Source: Fremontodendron californicum (taxonomy: Eukaryota; Streptophyta; Magnoliopsida; Malvales; Malvaceae). From it: DNA of 64,000 bases. The position numbers were made by a program, and so were the translations under genes. Below are positions 35,233 through 49,656 of this stretch, piece after piece. The notes under the pieces are model-generated. The model had not been told where the DNA came from. It saw nothing but the letters and a program-made list of their open reading frames with translations, and searched no databases. The stretch is taken from the NCBI GenBank assembly GCA_030761205.1, contig JAULJL010000039.1, forward strand, positions 6,458,001 through 6,522,000, read 5' to 3'. Each line of letters begins with the position of its first letter. The stretch's first letter is position 1.

Positions 35233-36219
35233 TAATCTGTGATCAGAGATGAGATAAATATGGACATACCTTGAGGAGATCGGAGATTACTTTTCCCAAG
35301 TGAGTGAAAATGCGATATACGAAATTTTTGGGACTTTCTTTCCTTTCCATATTTTTTTAAATTCAACTATACCGGACAAAAGATCAATGAATAAAAAATC
35401 AGATCGAAGGTCAAATCAGTGTGATCTCCGGATTATCGATTGAATTGGATTATTTTATTAAAAATAAATTCAATATTAAATCTATGATTTTGATATTAAA
35501 TAAGTATTAGATATAGTAATTAGTTAATAAAAATATGTATTTCTTTTAATGGTATGATCTTTATTATATGATTAAGAGATTAACGGTTCAAATCACATAA
35601 CTTACAAAAATAATTTAACTAAAAAGATAATAAAAATATAAAAAACTCATTTTTTTACCGATTTAATATGATTTTTTTACCGGTTGAACCGATTTTCTAC
35701 TGGTTCATTATATACTTGATTTTTTAATATGTATCGGATCGAATAGACCACCGATTCTCGGTTGAACCGGTTCGATCGATCGGTCCGATCTGATTTTTTC
35801 AACACTAGAAAAGATAGCATTTTTGTGTAATGTTTTACCAAAAGATAGAAAAAAAAAGGTGCAATCTACAGTAAGCTCCTCTTTATGAACTGTAAATGAG
35901 GGTCAAAGTACTTGAGAGATCTCTGTATTATATCATCTAATGCAAATTAGTTCTTGTATTATAAATTTGTGTAATTTAATCCTTAATCTTTTAAATTTGA
36001 AACAAAAAGGTAAAATCAGTAACTCTCTAATGTTTACCGTGAAAAAAATGACGTGACATTTAAACATCTGTTCAGTTGCTGATGTGGATGTTAATTGCTA
36101 ACATGGAATCAATAAAAAATATTATTTTAAGATGACATGATGAAAAATATCAAATTTTTTGCAAATGCAACAACAATTTTTTTAACCATGTGGCATCTTC
36201 CAATTAGTCCGTTTATTTT
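35233..36219. other. Intergenic AT-rich sequence
   Basis: No gene is visible. Near 35930-36110 there is wording similar to MITE arms (TTAATCCTTAATCTTTTAAA, GATGTGGATGTTAATTG) but no paired end or target duplication was found. The stretch ends at the left LTR of the level-1 retrotransposon. Confidence 0.5.
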
Positions 36220-37968
36220 TGTTGGTATATGCCCTAGAGCCAATCGGTATGGTCAGGCATAAACTACCAACAATGCAAACCTATCACTATATGTTAGTAA
36301 TACAAGGTTTTCCTTCATGTTAGTACAATGATAAAGACTTATTAAGTACTAATCGAATGAAGCCCATGGAACATAATGGCCTTGCAAAGGAATTATATAT
36401 AATTGTGAGATCTTTATGCATCAAAGCCATATTCTTAAAACGGTTCCTGGTCATCGTATTTCCAAGACAGGGCATTGGCAATGCTCAAAGACTGGTACAT
36501 GTTAAGCCTACTTACTTAGTAAGCAACTGATCTCACGTGTTGAAGTATAAGAGATACTTTAGGATAACATGTAGGTGCGTGTCTGTTGAACAAGTTCATT
36601 GAACATGGCCCGCTGTGAGAACTCCATTTGGTATTGTCACTCAAGTGTCTATGGAAACGCTCTCACGTCTCAGTCGTGTAAGTAATCCTCTAACTTGTGA
36701 TACCAGGTCATCCTGTATGGAGAGTGTCATACTTTGATTCCATCACGAACGGGTCCCAAACAAGAGTGATGCTTATGGTAGGGTGGTTTTGGGTATGACA
36801 TGAACCATACGAAGATGGATGAGTGATCCAGAGAGGATTCACCACTCCAAGTGACATCAGAGAAATATCTCATATGTTCTTGGCTTAAGTTAACTTGATG
36901 GAATCTCTAGCTAGAGTATGATGAATTTAGGAGAAATAGTTTCTCTAAGTTCACAAAGTTAACCAATAGCTGCAAGAACTAATATGGATTGAACATGAAT
37001 AGACACTGCACCATGCTCATGGTCTTTCCGGGATATTTGGTGAAAGGACCGAATTACACTGATAGACTGAACACAAAAGGTTATGTCGAGACTAACTTGA
37101 CTCTCCAATATTTGGGTGGTCATGATGGCTTGCTAGAGTCCGCTCATGATCTATGAGTATAAATTAATTAGATTACTTTATATTCATTGCCAACATATTG
37201 AAAGCCTAATGGGTCACACATATAATGGTGAATTAAGAGATTAAAATGTAAAGAGCCTAATTGATTAATTTGAGAATTTAATCAATAAGGACTTAATTAA
37301 ATAGTTTAATTGTGGAAGGACTTAAGTGCAAATACATAAGAGTTATTGTCCTTAGTCCAAACCCTGGAGTGATTCTAGCCTCTTTATGGATTGCTAGAGA
37401 GAAAAGGTTTCTCTCAAGAGAGCAAAGGCTCAGATCAAGAAGAAGAAGATCAAGATCTTGCCTTTGGTTAATGCTCCAAACCCTGCGAAAAAGAAAGAAG
37501 ATCAAGATCTTCATTCTTGGTTTTCGCACCAAACCCTATGGAATGTAGAAAAGCGTTTTATTCACTCTTGATGCTGATGAAGCATTCGACCATGGATGTT
37601 TAGATGGGGAGAGGTTTCTTGAAACCTAAACTACTAGCTTCATTTTTGGCAGGACTCCATTCCTACCTTATGAAGGTTTTCTTGATCATCTTGTGTGGAT
37701 TACCGTTAGAGGCCAGACACTTGTGTGGCTTGAAGTCTCGGATTGATAGCTTGGTGTTAAAATTGAGTGGGTTATTTGTAAACTCGAGATTACTAGATTT
37801 TTGAGTTAAGGTATGAATCGTGATTAGATGTATGCTTTATAATTGCAAGATCGCATTAAAATTTTACAAGTATGATCTTGTAAGATTCGACTATCTCTTT
37901 GTTTATTTTCCGCTGCGTTCATGTTCTTCTTTAATTCGATTATTATTTAAGCATGAGGTCGAAACCCA
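36220..37968 (+). repeat. 5' LTR of the level-1 Copia-like element
   Basis: The LTR begins TGTTGGTATATGCCCTAGAG and ends CGAAACCCA just before a primer-binding site. Its first 770 bases recur at 42379-43150 and then resume at 63495, with scattered differences. About 1749 bp long. Its first 25 bases resemble the level-2 LTR read in its own sense (TGTTGGTGTATGCCCTAGAG), placing both in one family. Confidence 0.85.
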
Positions 37969-37972
37969 AAAG

Positions 37973-37985
37973 TGGTATTAGAGCC
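37973..37985 (+). other. Primer-binding site, initiator tRNA-Met type
   Basis: TGGTATTAGAGCC lies four bases after the 5' LTR. It is one base different from the TGGTATCAGAGCC form seen in the level-2 element. The position and sense fix the element as plus-strand. Confidence 0.8.
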
Positions 37986-40900
37986 TAGCTTGTAAGTTTT
38001 CTTATGATTTACAAGTTTAATTCTTGGTAATATTCAATTGGATTGAATTGTGTGCCGATCTAGCAAAGTTCTTTCAAGAAAAAACTTTTTCTTGTTTTGT
38101 TTCAATTTTGGACATAATCTATTTGCAATCTGATCTTGGTGTTTTAAATTGTTTAAAATATGTTTAAAATTGATTTGATCAATGTTTAACCTTTCCATAT
38201 GATTGCATGACACAAAGAAGTTAAAAGAAACAAGTTTGGATTTGATTTGGATTGGTTTTGGTGCTTGAATTTCGAAGAACACAAGTGCAGGATTTTTCTG
38301 CACACCTGCTGTAAGTTCTGGTTTTGACATGGTTAGATGTGTCCAAAAATTCTGAGAATTTGAGGAGAAGTCCAAAACATGTCTATATTTATTCTGTATT
38401 TTTGGTGAATTTTTTTGATTTTTTCTGATTGCCGAAACTGCCTCTCAAAGTTGTCCAAACAATTTGCATGGTTGTTGGAATTTTCTGGGCAGCCTTGAGT
38501 TCTTGAATTTGATTCTTGAATTGTAGGTATAATTGGCTGAAAATCAAAAGATGAAGTGTGTGTGAATTCTTCACCACATTAGCCACCATAAGAGGCGACT
38601 GTTTGAGGCAAACGTTGCACCAAACAAGGGCTGCCGATTGCGGAAGTGGGAGGCGGGCTACACACAAAAGTTGTGTTAGGGCATCACCTTCTATTTTTGG
38701 AAATTCTTTTTCTTTGGAATTTTGGACTTGTGGAAATTGTTCCTAGTCAAGATTGGATTCCTAAGAGTTAGGAGTGCACCTAAGCTATCCTTGTGGAAGT
38801 TGTTTCCTAGTTAGACAATGACTCCTAAAAGTTAGGAGAGAATATAAAACTTTCCTTGTAGAGATTGTTTTCCTTGTCAAACTTGGACTTCCTAAGGTGT
38901 TAAGAAATCTAATTAAATTGTTTAATTGGATGGAACATTTTAATTCAAAGAATCCTAATTGGCTTAGGACTCAAGTAAATTGAATTAAAATTAAAATTGC
39001 TAGATAATTTGAGCCAAGTATATTTAAATGAGTTCAAATATTAGTTTCCTTAAATGAAACACAAGATTACTAAGTGACATTAAATATGTATGCATTTATT
39101 TTTATGCTTTATGATGTGATTATGAAAGCATGAGGATGGTTATGGACTTAGACCTTAGACTTAGGTCATGGATGATTAAATTTTCTTTTTGGTATTTTTA
39201 TAAATAGGGTCTGCGAACCCTCCTTCTCTTTTTCATTTCCGACGTTGTAAATTCTCTTCTTACCTAACTCCCCTCGAATGTAATTCGAGGTTTCTACCAA
39301 AGATATGTAAATGTTATATAGGCTTGTAGATTTATATTTAGGCTAAGATTAGAATTTATGTAATTTCCAAATGTAAGGAGACAAGGAGCCAAGAAGAAGG
39401 ACCAAAGAGATCACCATCAAGACTTATGAAAAGTATGTATGGTATCTCTAGGAATTTGACCAACTAGTTTCCTAATGACTCAAGGAAACTGGAGTAGTAA
39501 AGTCCATAATATCCTAGTAGATTGCATGAGATAGATTTATTTTTGAATTTATATATGTGATATATATTTGAATAAATGCTATGCATGTCAATCAACAAAG
39601 AAAAGCAATGAGACCTAATTTATGAAATAAAGAAATCCCTCATTAAATTATATTGAGTCCATGTTACGCATGATAAGTTGCTTTCCACCATCTTAATAAG
39701 ATAACCAGAGTTCTTCTAGTAGGAGGCTTGTTGAGTCACTCAAGGTCAAACTACTGTACGAATATGTTTGAGTTATGGAAGGTGGGTCTTACTCAACTAG
39801 ATGTCATATTATCCAGATGCGAAAAACTTGGTCGCATGATGCTTAGAGGCAAAGTTAGGCGAAATGCATATGATGCATTTAGGCAAAGAGTTGTCACCTA
39901 ATTGATCAAGGAGTTGCATAGAGATGCAATTGGTAAGCAAAGTTACCTACTCAATTAGTTTCAACATGGCTTGTTGAGTCACTCAAGGTCATGATGGGAT
40001 GAAAGGGGTCCTTGCTCACTAAAAAGTTTAAAAGTTAAATTTCTCGAATAGTAGATGAGGGCTACTATGTTGATAAAATAGCGAGAACAATCATTTAAAC
40101 TTTAAAACCTAGTTTTAATGATTGCAATTTGCATAATGACTATTATATGCATTGGTTTATATGAGATATAAATTGTCATGGCAGGTTAACTAGTCACTTG
40201 ATTGCATACTTGATGCAAACTATTTAAAGTCGACTTCATTAATCAATTGCACAATAAAGATTATGATGGATATGAAATAAATGTCTTTGTCCTTAATGAT
40301 CCAAGAGGTATTAAGCAATGAGAAGTTCAACATCTCAAGGAATTGTTCCAATGAAAGATGTTAGAAGGTAGCCTATGAGGCATCATGTGCTAATGGATGA
40401 ATCGATAGGTTTTAGAAACTTGGTTGGTTTATGGATCATAATCTAAGTATAAAATTAGTTCTTTTTTCATTGTCTAAGAGCAATTAGCAAGTCGTGTTGT
40501 AGGACAACATGAACCGATTGGTGTTGCTAGACTGGAAAAGATCATCCACTTTGTTACTTACACCAGGGGAAGATAACCGAAGAAACGTTCTTCAAAGTTA
40601 GGATGATGAGATGAAGAAAGAAATTGATATCGATCAAAAAGACATACCATCATTATGGAAATGCAAGGCATTGGAGGCTTAAATGCAAGAAGTATATTTG
40701 ATACTTGAAGGGAAGTGAAACTTGAGAAGTTTTACTTCATGGTTATTATGAGTTTGTTTTCACTACCATTAGGTATATGATAGCTATAGAATTGGTTTAA
40801 AGATATGTATGACATATAGATGGAACTAATGACAGGGACAAGTGAAAACGAATAAGACCAAAGAGGTAGCAACCTTAGTTGATACTTGATCAAGCTTGCC

Positions 40901-42367
40901 AACCTATTAATGATGAATGTTTTAGAAACATCATCATTGATATTTCGGTTATGCTAGCATTAGATGCTTGGCCATTCATCCTAGAATAAATCAAAAGGTC
41001 ATATGGAATTTGTTCCATATCATGGTCTTATTACACTCATAAAAACTAGAAACTTGCATAAAAGATAATCAAAGGATTGTTCAAGTCAAAAGTATAAGAT
41101 TAAAGTATATAGGTACTAGTAGTTTCTTTGATTATGAATCAAAGAAAATCTTATACAAAACTTGACAACAAGATGAGCTTTGGCTCAAGGAATTTCATAA
41201 TGAGATTATGAAACTAATATAGTTAAAAGAGCATTCTTATTAAGATATGATCTAAATGAAGAATGGCTTGAAACTAAATTGATTGATTATCCAACATAAT
41301 TCATATAAGATGAATTGGATGGACATCGCTATGTAATGACATAATAAAGTCCATGATGATCCAAATAGCCAAGATTGCCGAAACACTAACCAAGAAAGGA
41401 TTTCGAATTGTATTTGTAAAACAAAAATTCATATAGGATATGAGATGTTTGGTTTTATAATTACAAATATGCATTCAAAAGAGTTTTGAATTCACATCCC
41501 ATAGGAAAGTAAATGAGTTTACTTTGAATGTTTCTACACAAGTAGGAAATAGTGCAAGCATTATGACATTTAAAGTTAAAGGTCATAAGTAGAAATCCGA
41601 AGTTTATGCATAGGATGCATAACGACACAAATATTTAGTAGGATGCATTATGATGCATTACTCATACGTGATGAGTCTGCTAAACATAATGATTAAGTGG
41701 GATACATAGTGATGCATAACTCATAAGAGATGAGTCTACTTAATAGAACAATGTTAGACAATGGATTAAGATATCCAGTTTTGATAGTGACATTCAAGAG
41801 TTGAATTTATCAAAAGGATGAGATATCTTATGTGCACACCTAAGGGTTAGTGGGAGTAATAAAGATTACTCAACAAACAATGTATATCAGATACATTGAT
41901 GATTAAAAAGTAAATTGACAGTTATGCTAAAATCTAACAGATTTAGCAACAATTGGTTGGATTAAATGTTAAATGAGTTTAACATAGAGAGAATCCAATA
42001 AGTGTCTTAATGCCATGATGTTAATAAATCAGTCATTTGGAAACATTCCAAATCAGAGAAGACTGAATTATTTATATTCTAAGTCAGAATACAAACCTTT
42101 TGTTTAAGGCTGCAAAAGGGTGTATTTGGATCCATAGCTCACTAAGCTAATTAAAAGATTCCTAGTTGTTAATGTAACAACATGAGCCATAAGGAATCGG
42201 GTTTCATTGTGATCCGGATAAGTATTGTGACTATGATAATAGAGATTATCAAAAGTATATGACCGAAGCATATTCTCACAATAATGTATTGAAGTTATGT
42301 CCTAGTAGAGACACAATTGCTAATCGAAAGAGTTCGGCATTTGATGCGTTAGCGATTGGCTTAGTGC
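37986..42367 (+). mobile_element. Internal region of the level-1 element, non-coding with Gag traces
   Basis: No open frame of meaningful length remains. Segments at about 39660-40110 match the level-2 leader (about 47580-47110 on the opposite strand), for example GAGTCACTCAAGGTC, GAAAGGGGTCC and AGTTTAAAAGTTAAATTTCT. Farther along, phrases around 40300-40400 echo the level-2 Gag. There is no protease, reverse transcriptase or integrase, so the element depended on another for movement. Confidence 0.65.
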
Positions 42368-42378
42368 AAGTGGAAGAG
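42368..42378 (+). other. Polypurine tract of the level-1 element
   Basis: AAGTGGAAGAG directly precedes the TGTTGG start of the 3' LTR, where the plus-strand primer of an LTR retrotransposon is expected. Confidence 0.75.
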
Positions 42379-43150
42379 TGTTGGTATATGCCCTAGAGCC
42401 AATCGGTATGGTCAGGCATAAACTACCAATAATGCAAACCCATCACTATATGTTAGTGATACAAGGTTTTTCTTTATGTTAGTACAATGATAAAGAGTTA
42501 TTAAGTACTAATCGGATGAAGCCCATGGAACATATTGGCCTTGCAAAGAAATTGTATATAATTGTGAGATCCTTATGCATCAAATCCATGTTCCTAAAAC
42601 TATTCTTAGTAATCATATTGCCAAGACGGGGCATTGGCAATGCTCAAAGACTGGTACATGTTAAGCCTACTTACTTAGTAAGCAACTGATCTCACGTGTT
42701 GAAGTATAAGAGATACTTTAGGATAACATGTAGATGCTTGTCTGTTGAACAAGTTCACTGAACATGGCCCACTGTGAGAACTCCATTTGGTATTGTCACT
42801 CAAGTGTCTATGGAAATGTTCTCACATGCCAGTCGTGTAAGTAGTCATCTGCCTTGTGATACCAGGTCATCTTGTATGGAGAGTGTCATACTTTGATTCC
42901 ATCACGAACATGTCCCAAACAAGAGTGATGCTTATGGTAGGGTGGTTTTGGGTATGACATGAACCATACGAAGATGGATGAGTGATCCGGAGAGGATTCA
43001 CCACTCCAAGTGACATCGAAGAAATATCTCATATGTTCTTGGCTTAAGTTAACTTGATGGAATCTCTGGCCAGAGTAAGATGAATTTAGGAGAAATAGTT
43101 TCTCTAAGTTCACAAAGTTAACCAATAGCTGCAAGAACTAATATGGATTG
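42379..43150 (+). repeat. 3' LTR of the level-1 element, first part
   Basis: It starts TGTTGGTATATGCCCTAGAG and follows the 5' LTR until CTAATATGGATTG, where the level-2 element interrupts it. The LTR resumes at 63495 after a duplicated GATTG. Confidence 0.88.
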
Positions 43151-45372
43151 TGTTGGGAATACACTCCCTCGGGCTCATGCAAGAAACATGATAATCAAAG
43201 TGCAGTGGAAATAAACAAAAAAGTACCCGAAGAACAACAGGATCTTAGGCTTGTGTTTGCATAGGTTTATAACATTCAAAACTAATTAAATCACCCATAT
43301 TATTTAGAAGTTACCTACTTAAGATATCGTAACCTTAAGTCAGATCCAAATATCGAATAGCTTTCGAATCCAAGATCTACAAAGCTTTCAACTCGTCCAA
43401 AGACCACAAGAAGCACAATTGTCCTTCCTCTAGAGCTGATGGATCCTTCTCTAAGATATGGCGATTCACTTGTGCTAGCAAGTTGATCCTAAGATCGCAA
43501 TCAAAAGATCTATATCCTTGTATCTTTCTCCCTTAATCGATCTCACTCAACAAGGTGAAGAAGCGGCAAGAAAACACCAAGAAAAGGAGGAATTGATGCA
43601 AGCACAAAGGGCTGTAGGGAGGCTGCTATTTCACTGTTTTGCCAAGGAAGAGTTCTCTTCTTGAAACCAAACTTTTTCTTAAGAAAAATCAGAATATCAC
43701 AAGTAGAATGAAAGTCAGTTGGGCGGCTACAGCCTCTATATCAGATTATATAGTGGCGCAAACCCTGATCCCTATCTCTCTATGCTTGGCCGGCCACCTG
43801 TAGCTTGTTGCACAAGATTTTCATTAATCCACTTGGACTTAAACTATTTAATTCTTAGATGGATCAATAGGCCCATTATATTATCTAATAATAATAATGG
43901 TCTAACAATCTTAATGCCTTAAGTTGGGCCAATCATCCTTAGTGGACAGTCCTAAATTAGAATAGTCACTTTGGACCCATTCTAATTTATCATGCTTATT
44001 TATTGGATAGATTAATTTATAAATGAAAGTATTTAATTCTCAATTAAATTTCTTTATCCTCATGAACAATTCATGTCAGTAATCTATTAATATCACCTTA
44101 TGATATTATTATAATATAGTATAGTCATTCGAAATTCACCTTGTATATCTCTATGTCAAAGTCGACTATACTAGATAAGACTTCTTGATTCCTCTTATCT
44201 CATTAAGACATTTTCCTTGGATTTCTCAAATCTCAATTACGTCTTAATTCATCTAAATTGAACTTCTTTAATTAAGTCCATAATATAGATCTTTTATTCC
44301 ATTAAGTTTTACCTTAATAGAATACCATATTTAATCCATACATATTTGTTCTTATGTGTGTGACCCTCTAGTTCCCAATATGTTGGCAATGAACATAAGT
44401 TAATCTCATTAACTTGTTTTCATAGATCAAGAGCGGGATCTACCAACCCATCATGACCACCCAAATATTGTAAAGTCAGCGTGACCTTTTAGAACCTTTC
44501 AGCAACCAGCCTGTCGGTGTAATACGGTCCTTTCACCATATATCACAGATAGCGCATGAGCATGGTGCAATGTCTACTCATGATCAATCCATATTAGTTC
44601 TTTGCAACTTATGATCAACCTTATGAATTTAGAGAAACAAACTTTCTCCTAAATCCATCATGTTTTGGCCAAAGACTTTAATCAAGTTAACCGTAGTCTA
44701 GAACAAACGAGATATGTCTCCAATATCACAGGGAGTGGTGAATCCACTCTGGATCACTCATTCATCTTCGTATTTTCATGTCATACCCAATAACATCCTA
44801 CCATAAGCATCCTCGTGTTTGGGACCCTTTCGTGATGAAACCTAAGTATGACACTCTCCATACAAGATGACCTGATATCACAAGTCTGAGGACTAATTTA
44901 CACGACTGGTACTAAGAAAACATTATCATAGACGCTAGAGTGATATATTACCGAATGAAGTTCTCTTGGAGGGCCATTTCAGTGAACTTGTTCAATAGAC
45001 AAGCACCTATATGTTATCCCAAGTATCACATACTTCAACCTGTATGAGATCGGTTGCTTACTTCACAAGTAAGAAGGCTTACCACAAACTAGTCTTTGAG
45101 CATTGCCAATGCCCCGTCTTGGCAATACGATGACCAAGAACAGTTTGAGGAACAAGGCTTTGATGCATAAGGATCTCATAATTATAACTCTTTATAATTC
45201 CTTTGCAAGGCCATTATGTTCCATGGGCTTCATCCGTTTAGTACTTAATAACTCCTTATTATTGTACTAACATGAAGGAAAACCTTGTATCACTATAACC
45301 ATAGTGAAGGTTATGCTTTATTGACTATGTATCCCAAGCTCAATCTGATTGGCTCTAGGGCATACACCAACA
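43151..45372 (-). repeat. 3' LTR of the level-2 element
   Basis: This 2222-bp LTR opens TGTTGGGAATACACTCCCTC and ends GGCATACACCAACA. The right-hand copy is split by the level-3 insertion but aligns throughout, with a few percent differences by eye. No gene lies in it; the open frame at 43719-43922 is LTR sequence. Confidence 0.88.
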
Positions 45373-46229
45373 ATCTCCCACTTGCACTAAGCCAATCACT
45401 AACGCATCCAATGCCGAACTCTTACGATTAGTAATTGTGTCTCTATTAGGACATAGCTTAAGTGCATCGAGAATATGTTTTGTCATAGACATGATAATCT
45501 CATTATCAAGGTTAATAATTCGGATCACAACGAGACCTAGATTCCATTCATATAGCTCAATTGTATCTAAAACAACTATTGGAATCTACTTGTTAGCTAG
45601 TGGCTAATGATTCAAATATAACTCTTTTTGCAAGCCAAAACAAAAGAGTTAATCTTAAAAACCTTTAATATAAACATGCAATCTTTTCAAGTGTGGAACG
45701 TTTCCTACTAATTGCATTTTTCAAAAATGGCAATTTATCCTAACATTTTACCATTCAAAGAGTTATTAATAGCTCCCACTAGATCCTACATATGTAGATG
45801 CTAAGGGACTAAGTCAATAACAATTCAAATTCCATATCACTAAGCTAAATGGTATTCATAATAGTTTTCAAGTTGTATAATATGTAAGACTATGTTATAG
45901 AACAATTCTATAACTGATTTATTTAAGACGAAACTAAATAAGCATGGCATCCTATGCTAGCAAAATAATATGTTTTGAAAACATAAATAAAATATCCTCA
46001 ACATTGGCCTATAATGCTAATGAAAACATCAAATGTTTCTAAATAAATCATAACTAAAAAGTCTTATTAAAAACCTATAAGATCGGCAAGCTCTGATGTA
46101 GCATCAAACTCGGTTGCCATCTTCTTTCCTTTGGTCCCTACAATATGTCATACATATTTAGTACCAAATGATAGGTATCATATACCAAGAGGAGTGAATC
46201 AAATTATACCTGAAGTTGAAACTCCTTTT
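45373..46229 (-). other. Non-coding 3' internal part of the level-2 element
   Basis: Next to the LTR, the minus-strand sequence reads GCAAGTGGGAGATTG, a polypurine tract. The rest is AT-rich with no Pol-like motif, although an autonomous Copia element would have its reverse transcriptase and RNase H here. Confidence 0.65.
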
Positions 46230-47055
46230 AGCTTCTTTCCCTTGTTAGACTCAAGGTACTCCTTGCAATTGTGCCTCCAATGACCAGTTTTCCCACAATG
46301 GAAGAAAGCTTTGTTAGCATTATCCTTATCCTTTGCTTCCTTTGCAACACCATCATCTGGCTTCAAACTCTTTGAAGCAGGAGGTACATCCCATCTAGTC
46401 TTCCTTTTCTTCTTACCTTTGGTTTAGAGGAAAAGACTAAATGGACAAATGACTTGTCCTTAACAATGGTTTGCTCGGCCTGTGTGAGCATATTCAATAA
46501 CCCAGAAAGGGTAGCCTCCAAGTGGTTCATGTTGAAGTTGAACACAAACTACGAATAGCTCTCAGGAAGTGAAAAAAGGATTAGATCAATGCTTAGATCA
46601 TGATCCATAACCCATCCAATATGCTCCAATAGGGTAATATACCCTATCATCTTAAGCATATGAGGCCTCACTGGGCTTCCCTCTGACATATTTGTTTGGA
46701 ACAATTCCTTTGAGATGTCAAATCTCTCAATGCGATTCTCCTTAGCGAACAGTTCTCTAAGGTTAAAGATGGTATCTTGAGCATTCATGGCCTCATGCTA
46801 CTTTTGGAGATCGGGTGCCATACTAGCCAACATCACACATGTTGCTTGTACGAGATCATCTCTATGAACTCTATAGGCCACCCTTTCCTCCTCAGTTGCA
46901 TCAACACCAGGCTCATCTGGGATGGGCTCATCAAGAACATAAGATTTCTTTTCATGTGTCAAGACAATCTTAACATTGCGAAACCAGTCAACGAAGTTCG
47001 GTACAGTTAACTTATTAGCATCAAGTATGCTTCTCAATGATAATACATTTGCCAT
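46230..47055 (-). pseudogene. Copia-type Gag remnant with zinc knuckle
   Basis: The minus strand starts MANVLSLRSILDANKLTVPN and continues WFRNVKIVLTHEKKSYVLDE to LASMAPDLQK, then a stop. It resumes MNAQDTIFNLRELFAKENR, HMLKMIGYITLLEHIG and, after another stop, MNHLEATLSGLLNMLTQAEQ. A CCHC zinc knuckle HCGKTGHWRHNC is encoded near 46305-46265. These are the order and motifs of plant Copia Gag proteins (UBN2/gag-polypeptide family). At least two stops break it. No protease follows. Confidence 0.8.
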
Positions 47056-49229
47056 TTTAGCGTTTATATCCTATATGAATCAAAACAATTAACAGTCAAT
47101 AAATAGAAAGTAGTAATCATTTATGTTAGGCTTTAATACTTAAATGATTATTCTCATTATTTTAACAAAATAATAGCCCTCTTCTACTAATTCAAGAAAT
47201 TTAACTCTTAAACTTCTTAATGAGCTAGGACCCCTTTCATTCCAGCATAACCTTGAGTGCCTCAACAAGCTATGTTGAAAATAATTGAGTAGGTAACTTA
47301 GTTTACCAATTTCATCTCTATGCAACTCCTAGATCCAGTTAGGTGACAACTCCTTGTCTAAATACATCATATGCATTTCGTCTAACTATGCCTCTAAATG
47401 TCATGTGATCAAGTTTTACACTTCCGGATTACATAACACTTAGTTGAGTAAAACCCACCTTTAATAACTCAAACATGTTCATACATAAGTTTGACACTGA
47501 GTGACTCAATAAGCCTCTGAATGGAAGAACTCTGGTTATCTTGTTATGATGGTGGAAGGCAACTTAACATGCGTAACATGGACTCAATATAATTTAATGA
47601 GGGATTTCATTTAACTTTTATATAGGTCTCATTGATTTCATACTTGATTGACATGCATAGCATTTATTCAATTACATACATCGCATATACATAATTCAAA
47701 TAAATCTATCACATGCAATCTACTAGGATGATTATGGACTTTATTCTAATCTAGTTTCCTTGAGCCATTAGGAAACTAGTTGGTCAAATTCCTAAGGGAT
47801 ACCGTACATAATCTTCGAAAGCTTTGTTGGTAATCTCCTTGGTTGCTTCTTCTTAGTGCCATATCTTCTTACAAACTTGGAATTTTACATAAATTATACT
47901 TCCTATCCTAAATATAAATCTATAAAGAATATAACAATTACATTGCTTTATCAGGAACCTCGAGTTACATTCGATGGGAGTTAGATGAGAAGAGAATTTA
48001 CAACTCCGGAATGAACAAGAGAAGGCAGGGTGCGCAAACCCTATTTATAAAATACCAATAAGAAAATTCAACCATACATTCCCCAGTCATACTAAGGTCT
48101 AGTCCATAATCATCCTTCATGCATACATAATCATATTATAAGCATGAAATAAAAACATGCATAGTCAATATCACCTGGTGATTTTGTGTACTATTTGCAT
48201 AAATGTCACCAAATAAATCTGAGACAATTTATCAAATCATTCTAGCAATTTCGGTTCCACCCATTAGAACACTTTTAATAACATCTTAACAATTAAGAAG
48301 GCTATCTTGAAATCGGACTTTACCTAACTTTTAGGTTACTTGTCTGAATTAGGACAAAATATTCTAGCATGCTTAAAATCCTAAACCTTTTAGGACACTA
48401 CATTATCTTATACTGAGTCTTTAAGTTTTCAATCCAAACCTAACTCTTTAGAAACTTAAAGTCTCATTAGGTAACTCTTACCTAATCATGCTACATGTCT
48501 CTCCTAACCTTTAAGATTAACACTCCCACTAGGAAACGATTTCCTTGTTGGAGTAGGACTCTAACTCTTAGTGTCCTAGGCGCAGACAATCTCTTTGGCC
48601 ATCGAATAGCCACTGCCAGCTTGTGATTAGACTATTGTATGCCATCTATTGTGGCTACTGGATACCCTAAAAGATCTTAATTGGGTTCCCTTACAGCTGC
48701 ACTCAATTCGGCAATTATTGCCTCATTGGTGTCGCGGTTCGGCCTACTAGTGTGCAGCAACAATTGCCGCTTTATCCAGTCATGTTCCATGCCTAAACCA
48801 GCCAACATAGATGATTCATATTCACCTTAGATGCTGTCCAAAATTCCTAGCAAACAAGTGGAAAATTTCCACACTTATGCTCGAATTTTATGGCATGCAA
48901 CACCTACAAATTAGTCCAAAAAATTTCAGCATTGTAGTAACAACGTTTCATGTCCAAAAACAACTTTGCTTAAACGTTTTAAGCTCAAATCAATTTTGTA
49001 ACTTTAATGCCAGCATGTAATATAAAATTTTCAGATATGAAACATCTAAAAAATCAATAACAACTTTTCAGATATGAAACATATAAAATCCAGAATTAAC
49101 AAAATAAAGAAAACAACTTTTCTTTTCAAACATAGGAACCGAAATCATGCCAAAATCAATACACAACACATTAACTTGTATATCACCTAGAATTGACATA
49201 CACAAACCTCATGTAAACAACAGAACCTT
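47056..49229 (-). other. Leader of the level-2 element
   Basis: A 2.2-kb untranslated leader lies between the primer site and Gag. It has no coding capacity, and parts are repeated in the level-1 internal region. Long leaders are common in this type of element. Confidence 0.6.
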
Positions 49230-49242
49230 GGCTCTGATACCA
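49230..49242 (-). other. Primer-binding site of the level-2 element, initiator tRNA-Met
   Basis: On the minus strand TGGTATCAGAGCC lies one base after the LTR terminus. This is the usual plant Copia primer site, complementary to the 3' end of initiator tRNA-Met. Confidence 0.9.
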
Positions 49243-49243
49243 C

Positions 49244-49656
49244 TGTTGGGAATACACTACCTCGGGCTCATGCAAAAAACAAGATAATCAAAGTGCAGAG
49301 GAAATAAACAAAGAAGCACCTAAAGTACAACAGGATCTTAGGCTTGTGTTTGCATAGGTTTATAACATTCAAAACTAATTAAATCACCCATATCATTTAG
49401 AAGTTACCTACTTAAGATATCGTAACCTTAAGTCAGATCCAAATATCGAATAACTTTCGAATCCAAGATCTACAAAGCTTCCAACTCGTCCAAAGACCAC
49501 AAGAAGCACAATTGTCCTTTCTCTAGAACTGATGGATCCTTCTCTAAGATATGGCGATTCACTTGTGCTAGCAAGTTGATCCTAAGATCACAATCAAAAG
49601 ATCTATATCCTTGTATCTTTCTCCCTTAATCGATCTCACTCAACAAGGTGAAGAAG
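49244..49656 (-). repeat. 5' LTR of the level-2 element, left part
   Basis: It starts TGTTGGGAATACACTACCTC and is interrupted after GGTGAAGAAG by the level-3 element. The LTR resumes at 61685 with the duplicated AGAAG. Confidence 0.9.
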